From an uncultured Eubacteriales bacterium (GTDB lineage Bacteria; Bacillota; Clostridia; Oscillospirales; CAG-272), in NCBI GenBank assembly GCA_900547565.1, contig URHI01000117.1, forward strand, positions 1 to 5,551: a DNA stretch of 5,551 nt. Reading direction: 5' to 3'. Below are positions 1-5,347 of the stretch, piece by piece. Made by a program: the position numbers and the translations under genes. Every line of letters begins with the position of its first letter. Position 1 is the first letter of the stretch. The notes under the pieces were generated by a model. It searched no databases, was not told the origin of the DNA, and worked only from the letters and a program-made list of their open reading frames with translations.

Positions 1-8
1 GCGGAGTC

Positions 9-53
9 CGGGGCAGCGCCCCGTTAATGCAGTGCGAGGGGCAGCACCCCGCG
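9..53. repeat. Two related GC-rich palindromes after the left operon
   Basis: Two adjacent short palindromes share the core GGGGCAGC-(G/A)-CCCCG. The first (9-23) has a perfect 6-bp stem CGGGGC/GCCCCG with a 3-nt loop. The second (35-53) has a GGGG/CCCC stem around CAGCA, extended after one mismatch by a further CG/CG pair. They begin 5 nt after the stop codon of the minus-strand membrane-protein gene, so they would form hairpins at the 3' end of that operon's mRNA. Neither is followed by a T-run in either direction, so a classical intrinsic terminator is not supported. They may instead protect the mRNA end or be copies of a small dispersed palindromic repeat. Seen: the palindromes and their shared core. 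Inferred: the role. Confidence 0.6.
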
Positions 54-58
54 TCATA

Positions 59-865
59 TTATTGAAAACTCTTTTTAAGAAAGACCGAGCCGACGATATA
101 CATAGCGCTTTGGCAAGCGGCGCCGATGCTGGCGAAGGCGGAGAGTGCGCTTAATATACCGAGCACGAGCAGCCATGTACTGACGGTTTTGGCACATTCG
201 ATATCGGTAGCACGGCCTTTAACGAATTCTGCCATGGTATAGGCGAGCCGGTGAGCGAACTTATAGAAGGTAAGATTGAATATCAATATTATCACTGCGG
301 CAAGTATCATGAATATGCCTAAGAAAAGCAGAACGAGCGCGGCCATTTCGCCGGTAATCAGTCTCAAAAGCTCGTCGACGGTTTCGCCCTGCAAGCTAGC
401 CTGTATGGCTCCACGTATTTGTTCGGCGAGTGACTCATACATTTCGGCGGGAACGATAAAGCTGGCGGCGATGCAGATGACACCGCAGGCAATTATAATA
501 CCTATGCAGACCCACATAATAATGCGTATTGCCTTGATACAGCCGCTGACGATGCTGAAGCCGCCGGGTTTCAGCTGATCGGTGGTATTATCCCGTGCGG
601 AGGAATATGTCATCCACATTCCGATGGTGATCAGCAGGCTGATTACGTTGATATTGTAGGAAAAGCTGACCTCCGAGAAATCAAGTATGCTGAATGTGAC
701 GGTACCTGTTACCAAAGTAATGGTCATGAGTATGCACATGGCCAAAAACAGTCCCGAGCGGAAAGCGCTCTTGAGATCAGGGCCGTACGCGCGGGGGAAA
801 ATGTCGACGGGAGGGCGGTTGTCCTCCGGCGGACGGTAGCCGTTGTCAAAATTCTGGTCGTTCAT
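59..865 (-). CDS. Multi-spanning membrane protein of unknown function
   Basis: A 268-residue integral membrane protein that I cannot assign to a family. The first 30 or so residues are hydrophilic and rich in Pro, Asn and Asp and look cytoplasmic or disordered. Hydrophobic segments follow at about 37-60, 71-88, 112-138, 174-200 and 229-263; the last is long enough for one or two helices, giving five or six spans. Between segments three and four lies an amphipathic, acidic stretch (140-170) with no recognisable motif. No transporter signature, catalytic motif or signal-peptide cleavage site is visible. The start is supported by AAAGGAG (plus-strand 873-879) seven nt upstream of ATG. It is the third gene of the minus-strand operon, 22 nt after the UPF0210 gene, and has no obvious promoter of its own. 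The gene is very probably real because of its length, ribosome binding site and membrane pattern; its function is unknown. Confidence 0.85.
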   Translation of the reverse strand: MNDQNFDNGYRPPEDNRPPVDIFPRAYGPDLKSAFRSGLFLAMCILMTITLVTGTVTFSILDFSEVSFSYNINVISLLITIGMWMTYSSARDNTTDQLKPGGFSIVSGCIKAIRIIMWVCIGIIIACGVICIAASFIVPAEMYESLAEQIRGAIQASLQGETVDELLRLITGEMAALVLLFLGIFMILAAVIILIFNLTFYKFAHRLAYTMAEFVKGRATDIECAKTVSTWLLVLGILSALSAFASIGAACQSAMYIVGSVFLKKSFQ

Positions 866-887
866 AGTAATTCTCCTTTGTATATAA

Positions 888-2246
888 TTAGTTTTTCAGA
901 CTGTGAATAGGAGCAGGAATACGTCCGCCGCGGCCGATAAAGCGGGCGGGAGAGTAGGTTTTCACCGGCATAACGGGCGCGTAGCCCAGCAGTCCGCCGA
1001 AGCTGACCGTGTCGCCGACGCTTTTGCCGTAGGCGGGAATAAGCCGCACGGCGGTCGTTTTGGTGTTGACCACACCGATTGAGATCTCGTCGGCGATGAT
1101 GCCGCAAATAACGTCCTCGGGCGTATCGCCGGGGACAGCTATCATGTCAAGTCCGACCGAGCAGACGGCCGTCATAGCCTCCAGCTTTTCGAGCGTCAGT
1201 GCACCGCGCTCGGCGGCGGCTATCATGCCGGCGTCCTCGGACACCGGGATAAACGCGCCGGAAAGCCCGCCGACATGCGACGATGCCATAACTCCGCCCT
1301 TTTTGACGGCGTCGTTAAGCATGGCCAGCGCGGCTGTAGTTCCGTGCGCACCGCACGACTCAAGTCCCATCTCCTCAAGTATATGTGCTACCGAGTCGCC
1401 GATGGCGGGTGTGGGTGCCAGCGACAGATCGACAATGCCGAACGGAACGCCGAGTCTTGACGCGGCCTCACCGGCTACCAGCTGGCCGACGCGCGTGATC
1501 TTGAAGGCGGTGCGTTTTATCACCTCGGCAAGTGCCGAGAGATCGCAGTCTCCGGCGCGGCGGATAGCACTTGCCACAACGCCCGGGCCTGACACGCCGA
1601 CATTTATTACGGTTTCCGGTTCACCGATGCCGTGAAAGGCGCCTGCCATGAAGGGGTTGTCCTCGGGTACGTTGGCGAACACCACCAGCTTTGCGCAGGC
1701 CAGCGAGCTGTTGTCGCGCGAAAGATAGGCCGCACGCTTGATGGCGTTGCCCATCTGAGCTATGGCGTTCATATTTATGCCGGCCTTGGTTGATGCCACA
1801 TTGACGGATGAACAGACTAGCTGTGTTTCAGACAGTGCCTCGGGTATGACCGATATAAGGTTTTGGGCACCGACCGTCGCGCCCTTTTGCACCAGTGCCG
1901 AAAAACCGCCGATGAAGTTGATGCCAAGCTCGGCTGCGGCACGGTCAAGCGTGTGTGCCAGCCGGATATATCCGTCGGGCGATATTGCGCCGCCGATCAG
2001 CGACACCGGAGTTACCGATACGCGCTTGTTGACGATCGGAATTCCGTACTGCTTTTCGATTGCTTCACCGACCGGAACAAGGTCACGGGCGGTGGTGGTT
2101 ATTTTGTCGTACACCTTGCGGCACAGGCTGTTCTCGTCCTCCGAGACGCAGTCGAACAGCGATATGCCCATGGTGATCGTGCGTATGTCCAGGTTTTCCT
2201 GGCGGATCATGTTTATGGTTTCAAGAATATCCGATGTATTTAGCAT
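888..2246 (-). CDS. PFL family protein (UPF0210 / DUF711)
   Basis: A 452-residue, apparently full-length member of the UPF0210 family, often labelled 'PFL family protein' because its fold resembles pyruvate formate-lyase-type glycyl radical enzymes. Recognisable stretches are NFIGGFSALVQKG (110-122), SSVNVASTKAGINMNAI (146-162), IVDLSLAPTPAIGDSVAHIL (271-290), HGTTAALAMLNDAVKKGG (301-318) and the C-terminal GGRIPAPIHSLKN (440-452). I see no RVSGY-like glycyl-radical motif near the C-terminus, so formate-lyase activity should not be assumed; the biochemical role of the family is not established to my knowledge. A soluble cytoplasmic protein is expected. The start is set by GAGGT about six nt before ATG; this ribosome binding site overlaps the TGA of the upstream ACT gene, so the two are probably translationally coupled. 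Pairing with a stand-alone ACT protein is the usual arrangement for this family and suggests the ACT partner senses a small ligand for it. Confidence 0.95.
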   Translation of the reverse strand: MLNTSDILETINMIRQENLDIRTITMGISLFDCVSEDENSLCRKVYDKITTTARDLVPVGEAIEKQYGIPIVNKRVSVTPVSLIGGAISPDGYIRLAHTLDRAAAELGINFIGGFSALVQKGATVGAQNLISVIPEALSETQLVCSSVNVASTKAGINMNAIAQMGNAIKRAAYLSRDNSSLACAKLVVFANVPEDNPFMAGAFHGIGEPETVINVGVSGPGVVASAIRRAGDCDLSALAEVIKRTAFKITRVGQLVAGEAASRLGVPFGIVDLSLAPTPAIGDSVAHILEEMGLESCGAHGTTAALAMLNDAVKKGGVMASSHVGGLSGAFIPVSEDAGMIAAAERGALTLEKLEAMTAVCSVGLDMIAVPGDTPEDVICGIIADEISIGVVNTKTTAVRLIPAYGKSVGDTVSFGGLLGYAPVMPVKTYSPARFIGRGGRIPAPIHSLKN

Positions 2247-2255
2247 GTTGGGACC

Positions 2256-2525
2256 TCATATACGGTGCATGGAATTGAAAATGTCTTCGTGCATGACGTG
2301 AATATCGAGGCCGCGGGTGTGCCCCAGCTCATGCAGCCGGTCTGCAAACTCTATGAACGGGATCTTCAGGTTGCTGACCTCGGCCAGCATTATCATGGCA
2401 AAGTATTCGCTGAGCACGCTCTGCGAGATCTCAAGAATGTTTGCGTCATACACTGCACATTCCGAGCTGACCAGTGCGATAATGCCCACGCTGTCCTTGC
2501 CTGTTACGGTTATAACTGCTTTCAT
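2256..2525 (-). CDS. Stand-alone ACT domain protein (UPF0237 type)
   Basis: An 89-residue protein made of a single ACT domain with the beta-alpha-beta-beta-alpha-beta pattern. A first strand AVITVTGKD (3-10) is followed by SVGIIALVSSECAVYDANIL (12-31) as helix plus entry to strand two, then EISQSVL and FAMIMLAEV as central strands, helix IPFIEFADRLHELGHTRG (55-72), and last strand LDIHVMHED. The end FNSMHRI is typical of the UPF0237 group as I recall it. ACT domains bind small effectors, usually amino acids, and often work as dimers; no catalytic residues are expected. It is the first gene of the minus-strand operon, with AAGGA eight nt before ATG and a consensus promoter just upstream. The gap to the UPF0210 gene is 9 nt, and these two families are commonly found together, so a regulatory partnership is likely. 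The ligand cannot be read from the sequence. Confidence 0.93.
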   Translation of the reverse strand: MKAVITVTGKDSVGIIALVSSECAVYDANILEISQSVLSEYFAMIMLAEVSNLKIPFIEFADRLHELGHTRGLDIHVMHEDIFNSMHRI

Positions 2526-2559
2526 GTTATGTATCCTTTTCTGATTATAGTTACCTTAT

Positions 2560-2588
2560 ATTATACCTTGATGCGCGGCGGATTTCAA
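2560..2588 (-). promoter_or_regulatory. Sigma-A promoter of the ACT-PFL-membrane protein operon
   Basis: On the minus strand, -35 TTGAAA (plus 2583-2588) and -10 TATAAT (plus 2560-2565) are separated by exactly 17 bp. Transcription should start near 2553, giving a leader of about 28 nt before the ACT-gene ATG at 2525, with the ribosome binding site AAGGA inside it. The leader is too short for a riboswitch. Seen: boxes and spacing. Inferred: activity. Confidence 0.8.
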
Positions 2589-2628
2589 GGGGGCGGACAC
2601 AATTTGATATATATTTTCTGCCCGACGG

Positions 2629-2657
2629 TTGAAAACGGGGGACAAATGTAGTATAAT
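2629..2657 (+). promoter_or_regulatory. Sigma-A promoter of the membrane protein / RHH operon
   Basis: TTGAAA (2629-2634) and TATAAT (2652-2657) lie 17 bp apart on the plus strand, with an expected start near 2664 and a strong GGAGG (2674-2678) nine nt before the ATG at 2688. The hexamers and spacing match those of the divergent minus-strand promoter. The two -35 boxes are separated by 40 bp (2589-2628), which includes an AT-rich tract at 2601-2617 that could serve as an UP element or a shared regulator site; no clear palindromic operator is visible there. Confidence 0.8.
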
Positions 2658-2687
2658 TAAAGCAATTAATTATGGAGGACGTACAGA

Positions 2688-3239
2688 ATGACTGATTTTT
2701 CCACATATGAATACGCCGTCAGCCCCGACCGCAAGCGTAACCGTACATTCAGACGCCGCAGGGTACTAATGATAATATCCTATGTGCTGTTTCCGTTGCT
2801 GTTCATACTGTTTTTCACGGTAATCAACTTCCCATGGGCGATTTTCTTTGTTGCTTTTGCCACAGTAATGTATATTCTTATGTCATGGCGCCGCGTGATC
2901 GACTATTCGTATGAATATTCAATTACCTCGGGATATCTTACGCTGTCAAAAATTCACGGTAACAGCTCGCGCAAGACCATTGTCGAGCTGACTATCAAGG
3001 AAGCCGCCGCCATAGCCCCGCTGACCGATACCGTTCAGCGCTCGCGCCTCGACGCCTATGCTCCCGACGTTGTGTACAATGCGCTGTCCTGCCCCGATGC
3101 CGTGGACGGGTATTTTCTGATCTGGCGCGATGAGAACGACCGCAAATGCGCCCTGCTTTTCGAAGCGACGGCGCAGGCGCTCAAGATATTCCGCTTTTAC
3201 AACCCCGCCGCGACGGTTATATCAAAGGTCAGATATTAA
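2688..3239 (+). CDS. Two-helix membrane protein, possible DUF6106-like
   Basis: A 183-residue protein with a basic, Arg-rich juxtamembrane stretch (DRKRNRTFRRRR, 14-25), two closely spaced hydrophobic helices (about 26-46 and 48-66) forming a hairpin in the membrane, and a C-terminal soluble domain from about 70 onward. By the positive-inside rule both ends face the cytoplasm. The segment IDYSYEYSITSGYLTLSKIH (71-90) followed by basic residues and VELTIKEAAAI resembles the beta-rich start of clostridial membrane-anchored domains such as DUF6106, and loosely bacterial PH-like domains; I recall this by pattern only, so the family call is tentative. No enzyme motif is seen. The start is supported by GGAGG nine nt upstream and a matching promoter. 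It is followed after 13 nt by a small RHH-like gene with which it is probably co-transcribed. Function unknown. Confidence 0.88.
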   Translation: MTDFSTYEYAVSPDRKRNRTFRRRRVLMIISYVLFPLLFILFFTVINFPWAIFFVAFATVMYILMSWRRVIDYSYEYSITSGYLTLSKIHGNSSRKTIVELTIKEAAAIAPLTDTVQRSRLDAYAPDVVYNALSCPDAVDGYFLIWRDENDRKCALLFEATAQALKIFRFYNPAATVISKVRY

Positions 3240-3240
3240 A

Positions 3241-3246
3241 AGGAGG
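3241..3246 (+). promoter_or_regulatory. Ribosome binding site that sets the RHH gene start
   Basis: AGGAGG, six nt before ATG 3253 and just after the TAA of the upstream gene. It decides the start: the open frame extends in-frame to an earlier ATG at 3130 inside the membrane-protein gene, but that ATG has no comparable site, and the extension (rich in Arg and Ala, with no fold pattern) reads as an out-of-frame shadow. Confidence 0.85.
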
Positions 3247-3252
3247 CCGTCT

Positions 3253-3465
3253 ATGAAACAAACCTATGTTCTGCCGGTTCGCATGTCGGAGGAGCTGGCA
3301 CGCCAGCTGGCTGTCATGTCCGAGGCCGAGGGGCGCACGCCGGAGGCACAGGTTTTGCTGATGCTGCGCAATAATATCGCATATTTTCAGCGTTCGCGCG
3401 GTAAATTTGATCCCGCGAAGCTGCGTGAGGCCGATCTCGGGGCATTTCAGGTGATTGTAAAATAA
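3253..3465 (+). CDS. Small ribbon-helix-helix-like DNA-binding protein
   Basis: A 70-residue protein whose N-terminal 45 residues fit the ribbon-helix-helix (Arc/MetJ/CopG) pattern: a short strand TYVLPVR (4-10), helix one from SEELARQLAVMSEAEG (12-27), a turn with RTP (28-30), and helix two EAQVLLMLRNNIAYFQR (31-47). The tail KFDPAKLREADLGAF is polar. RHH proteins bind DNA as dimers through the paired N-terminal strands; here outward residues such as Thr4, Val6 and Arg10 could contact DNA. I chose ATG 3253 because of the perfect AGGAGG six nt upstream and because the fold begins right there. It follows the two-helix membrane protein by 13 nt, so it is probably the second gene of that operon. 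No toxin gene is adjacent, so an antitoxin role is not supported; a local regulator is possible. The family call rests on pattern, not on a database match. Confidence 0.78.
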   Translation: MKQTYVLPVRMSEELARQLAVMSEAEGRTPEAQVLLMLRNNIAYFQRSRGKFDPAKLREADLGAFQVIVK

Positions 3466-3480
3466 AATTCGCTGTATATG

Positions 3481-3509
3481 TTGACAAAAACATAAAAATA
3501 TTTTATAAT
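3481..3509 (+). promoter_or_regulatory. Perfect-consensus sigma-A promoter of the surface-protein pair
   Basis: TTGACA (3481-3486) and TATAAT (3504-3509) separated by 17 bp match the sigma-A consensus exactly, and the spacer is almost all A and T. Transcription should start near 3516, leaving a leader of about 27 nt with GGAGG (3531-3535) seven nt before ATG 3543. This predicts strong, possibly constitutive expression of the secreted protein. It lies only 15 bp after the RHH stop codon, and no terminator is seen between, so read-through from the upstream operon is possible. Confidence 0.9.
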
Positions 3510-3542
3510 TAATATGTTCAAATTTTACATGGAGGAACCGAA

Positions 3543-4895
3543 ATGAAAAAGCTAATTTCTCTCGCCCTGGCAGTCCTGATGCTGGCGTCATTGTCAACAC
3601 TGGCAGTTTCCGCTACCGACGGTCTGCTTACCACTACCAACGCAGCACTTGATATGCCCGATTGGGTCATCACCGAAATAGCTCCCGACACCGCAGGAAC
3701 CGGTGAGATCGGCGGCTACAGCGACGGCAAGGACCCCTTTGAGTTTTTCGAGATTTACAACAACTCGGGCAGAACGCTCAATCTGTACGACTACTGCGTT
3801 ACCTACAACGGTAACAGCCGTACAAATGATAAGTTCGAAACCCAGATAGTCGAGATCACACCTTTCAAGCCCGGCGATTTCCTCGATGGCACCACACTGC
3901 CTTGGTCGGGGCAGACCAACGAGTGCGGTGACCTCTCCAACAAGCCTGTAAACCCTGACACCTGTATGGTGGCTCCGGGTGAGGTGGTTGTAATCTGGTC
4001 TTTGTTCCATGAGTCATATTACGCCATGTTCAACGAAGGCAAGGGCATGTCCATCAACGATTTCCGTACCTTCTGGAACATTCCCAATGATGTCAAGGTC
4101 ATCGCTTGGGACGGTTGTTCAAACACAAATCACGGCGGTAACGACAAAAACTTCAACCTCAAAAACTCGGGCTGCGGTACATACGGCATAGCGCTTTACT
4201 CCGACGCGCTGAACGAGGCTGCCAACACCGCAAGCGGCGGTGAGGCGGTTTTTGCCATCAACTACACTGAATATGCCGAATTCGCATGCTGGGCATCGCT
4301 TGACTTTTCTCAGATCGGCGTAACCTCAGTTGGCAACCTGAGTTATAATTTCATACCCGACTTCAAGGGCTATGAAGCCGCAGACTGGGGCTATACTCCC
4401 GATGCGCGCCGCGCGCTACTGATCGAAGCACTGGCGGATCCTACTCCCGGCAAGCTCAACGCGCTTCAGAAAATGGTACTCGGTGTGGCTCTCGAGGCCG
4501 GTGACACGTTTGATATCAGCTACCTTTATGCTCCGGCTCCTCAGGATCAGGGTAAATTCGAGGGTCTGGTGATCAATGACAGGCTGTACACCGACAAAGA
4601 GATATTCACTGCCGACAAGGCCGGAATTTATACGGTGGATTATAAGTATGCAGATCCCAATGCTACAACCCAGGATACCACCACGGCAGCTCCCGTGACT
4701 ACTACCACGCCCAAAGATACCACCACAGTTGCGCCTGAGCCTACAACTACGCCTCAAGATACCACTACGGCTGCGCCCAAGGATACGACCACTGCCGGTA
4801 AGAGCGAGAAGAGCGGTTGCGGTTCAGTTGTCGCGCTGAGCCTCATGGTTTGCATTATTCCCGCAGCGGTAGTTGTCTGCCGTAAAAAGCACTGA
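3543..4895 (+). CDS. Secreted, membrane-anchored lamin-tail-like domain protein
   Basis: A 450-residue surface protein. Residues 1-24 are a classic signal peptide (MKK, hydrophobic core, cleavage expected after VSA). From about 39 to 307 it resembles a lamin-tail (LTD) beta-sandwich domain: WVITEIAPDT at the start, FEFFEIYNNSGRTLNLYDYCVTYNG (67-90 region) as the hallmark 'E.yN.sg...L..y', VAPGEVVVIW (143-152) as the 'l.pGe..vi' strand, and DPTPGKLN (299-306) as the usual closing 'TPG..N'. Large insertions make it longer than a minimal LTD. Residues 310-371 form a second, probably beta-rich module. A Thr/Pro-rich stalk (377-419) follows, then GCGS (425-428), a hydrophobic helix (429-446) and RKKH. 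Extracellular bacterial LTDs often accompany nucleases or adhesins, but no catalytic motif is seen here, so a binding or structural role is more likely. It is the first gene of a two-gene unit behind a consensus promoter. Confidence 0.88.
   Translation: MKKLISLALAVLMLASLSTLAVSATDGLLTTTNAALDMPDWVITEIAPDTAGTGEIGGYSDGKDPFEFFEIYNNSGRTLNLYDYCVTYNGNSRTNDKFETQIVEITPFKPGDFLDGTTLPWSGQTNECGDLSNKPVNPDTCMVAPGEVVVIWSLFHESYYAMFNEGKGMSINDFRTFWNIPNDVKVIAWDGCSNTNHGGNDKNFNLKNSGCGTYGIALYSDALNEAANTASGGEAVFAINYTEYAEFACWASLDFSQIGVTSVGNLSYNFIPDFKGYEAADWGYTPDARRALLIEALADPTPGKLNALQKMVLGVALEAGDTFDISYLYAPAPQDQGKFEGLVINDRLYTDKEIFTADKAGIYTVDYKYADPNATTQDTTTAAPVTTTTPKDTTTVAPEPTTTPQDTTTAAPKDTTTAGKSEKSGCGSVVALSLMVCIIPAAVVVCRKKH
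4671..4799 (+). repeat. Thr/Pro-rich repeat stalk within the surface protein
   Basis: Residues 377-419 of the LTD-like protein are an imperfect repeat of (Q/K)DTTT(A/V)AP units interspersed with TTTTP and EPTTTP. The DNA uses mixed Thr codons (ACC, ACA, ACG, ACT), so the nucleotide repeat is looser than the protein repeat. This argues that the stalk is kept by selection for composition rather than being a recent expansion. Such linkers usually space a domain away from the membrane through the cell wall and are possible O-glycosylation sites. Confidence 0.85.
4815..4892 (+). other. C-terminal GCGS-helix-RKKH tail (possible sorting signal)
   Basis: The last 27 residues of the surface protein show the three parts of a C-terminal sorting signal: a short Gly/Cys signature (GCGS, 425-428), one hydrophobic helix (SVVALSLMVCIIPAAVVVC) and a basic end RKKH. 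There is no LPXTG. The layout is like GlyGly-CTERM and Cys-containing CTERM signals processed by intramembrane proteases in other phyla. Here processing is only inferred; a simple membrane anchor would look similar. Confidence 0.6.
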
Positions 4896-4900
4896 ACATT

Positions 4901-5293
4901 ATGACATACCGGAATAAAATGATCCGGTTGGCGATAGCCGCGACGTTATGCGTCGCGGCTATCTGCTTACTGACAACGTGTAAAAAAACGGAGCAGGGCT
5001 CGCTTATAGGACAAAGCTCAGCGACGGCCGAAACCTCCGTAACGTCGGCAGTCGGCAGTGACAGCACCGACGGTTATGTTACCTCGTGCAGTGAGGCTGT
5101 TACTGTTGGGGATGAGCCGGCTGGGACAACGGAAAGTCCGGCCGTGACGACCACCGTTCCAGGTGTTGAAACTACGGATGGTGCCGGCAGTACCGAAACT
5201 GCCGGCGGCGTTGACTACCCGGATGTAACGACAAGTGATGTTGGCGGAATTCTTTTGCCGCCGATATATTTTGACACCACGACGGGGTCATGA
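4901..5293 (+). CDS. Small Ser/Thr-rich putative lipoprotein
   Basis: A 130-residue exported protein. A basic N-terminus (YRNKMIR), a hydrophobic core (LAIAATLCVAAICLL, 10-24) and Cys27 followed by KK suggest a lipoprotein signal peptide; the lipobox reads LTTC, and Thr at -1 is unusual because Gly, Ala or Ser is the norm. The mature part is low-complexity, rich in Thr, Ser, Gly, Val and acidic residues, with no recognisable domain; it ends ILLPPIYFDTTTGS. The gene starts 5 nt after the stop of the LTD-like gene, with no good ribosome binding site before ATG 4901, so translational coupling is likely. An alternative start at ATG 4919 (Met7) has only a weak GGA nearby and would leave a shorter but still workable signal peptide. 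Two perfect inverted repeats lie within the frame. It is probably a cell-surface partner of the upstream protein; its function is unknown. Confidence 0.68.
   Translation: MTYRNKMIRLAIAATLCVAAICLLTTCKKTEQGSLIGQSSATAETSVTSAVGSDSTDGYVTSCSEAVTVGDEPAGTTESPAVTTTVPGVETTDGAGSTETAGGVDYPDVTTSDVGGILLPPIYFDTTTGS
4933..4963 (+). other. Perfect 13-bp hairpin in the lipoprotein signal-peptide codons
   Basis: GATAGCCGCGACG (4933-4945) and its exact complement CGTCGCGGCTATC (4951-4963) flank the 5-nt loop TTATG. It codes for the hydrophobic core AIAATLCVAAI. Nine of the 13 pairs are G-C. No T-run follows, so it is not an intrinsic terminator. It lies 32 nt inside the second gene of the transcript, where it could slow ribosomes or stop 3' exonucleases and so favour expression of the upstream gene. 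Confidence 0.8.
5183..5206 (+). other. Perfect 8-bp inverted repeat in the lipoprotein gene
   Basis: GCCGGCAG (5183-5190) and CTGCCGGC (5199-5206) flank the 8-nt loop TACCGAAA; seven of the eight pairs are G-C. It lies in the low-complexity 3' part of the gene (GAGSTETAGG region). No T-run follows. Structure is possible; function is not shown. Confidence 0.6.
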
Positions 5294-5347
5294 CAACATC
5301 GGTTTTGCAGTCAGGGGTGGGGGATAGTTACTTTTCTATCGGGAGAT
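5294..5347. other. Non-coding stretch after the lipoprotein gene
   Basis: No gene or clear terminator is seen here. A weak hairpin GATAG (5323-5327)/CTATC (5336-5340) with an 8-nt loop is present. The sequence TACTTTTCT (5329-5337) in its loop and right arm recurs at 5528-5536 on the far side of the tandem array. Together with the array and the final hairpin this makes the 258 bp to the window end gene-free. Confidence 0.55.

Noticed and set aside
1060..1635. Plus-strand open frame of 191 codons opposite the UPF0210 gene, and other long frames at 1762-2301 and 1863-2243
   Set aside because: They are antisense to a clearly conserved protein, lack ribosome binding sites, and their Ser/Pro/Thr-rich translations show no fold pattern; they result from codon bias.
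888..2246. Pyruvate formate-lyase enzyme
   Set aside because: The protein is far shorter than true formate-lyases and lacks a recognisable C-terminal glycyl-radical motif. 'PFL family' refers to fold resemblance.
3130..3252. N-terminal extension of the RHH-like protein from ATG 3130
   Set aside because: It overlaps the membrane-protein gene in another frame, has no good ribosome binding site, and reads as an Arg/Ala-rich shadow; AGGAGG at 3241-3246 supports ATG 3253.
3253..3465. Antitoxin of a toxin-antitoxin pair
   Set aside because: No toxin-like gene is adjacent; the neighbours are a membrane protein and a secreted protein with its own promoter.
3594..4010. Minus-strand open frames opposite the surface protein (also 4416-4757)
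   Set aside because: No ribosome binding site or promoter, and they lie antisense to a gene with signal peptide, domain and anchor; they are frame shadows.
4933..4963. Intrinsic terminator between the surface protein and a later gene
   Set aside because: The strong stem is followed by TGCTTACTGACAAC, with no T-run, and lies inside an open frame with a signal peptide.
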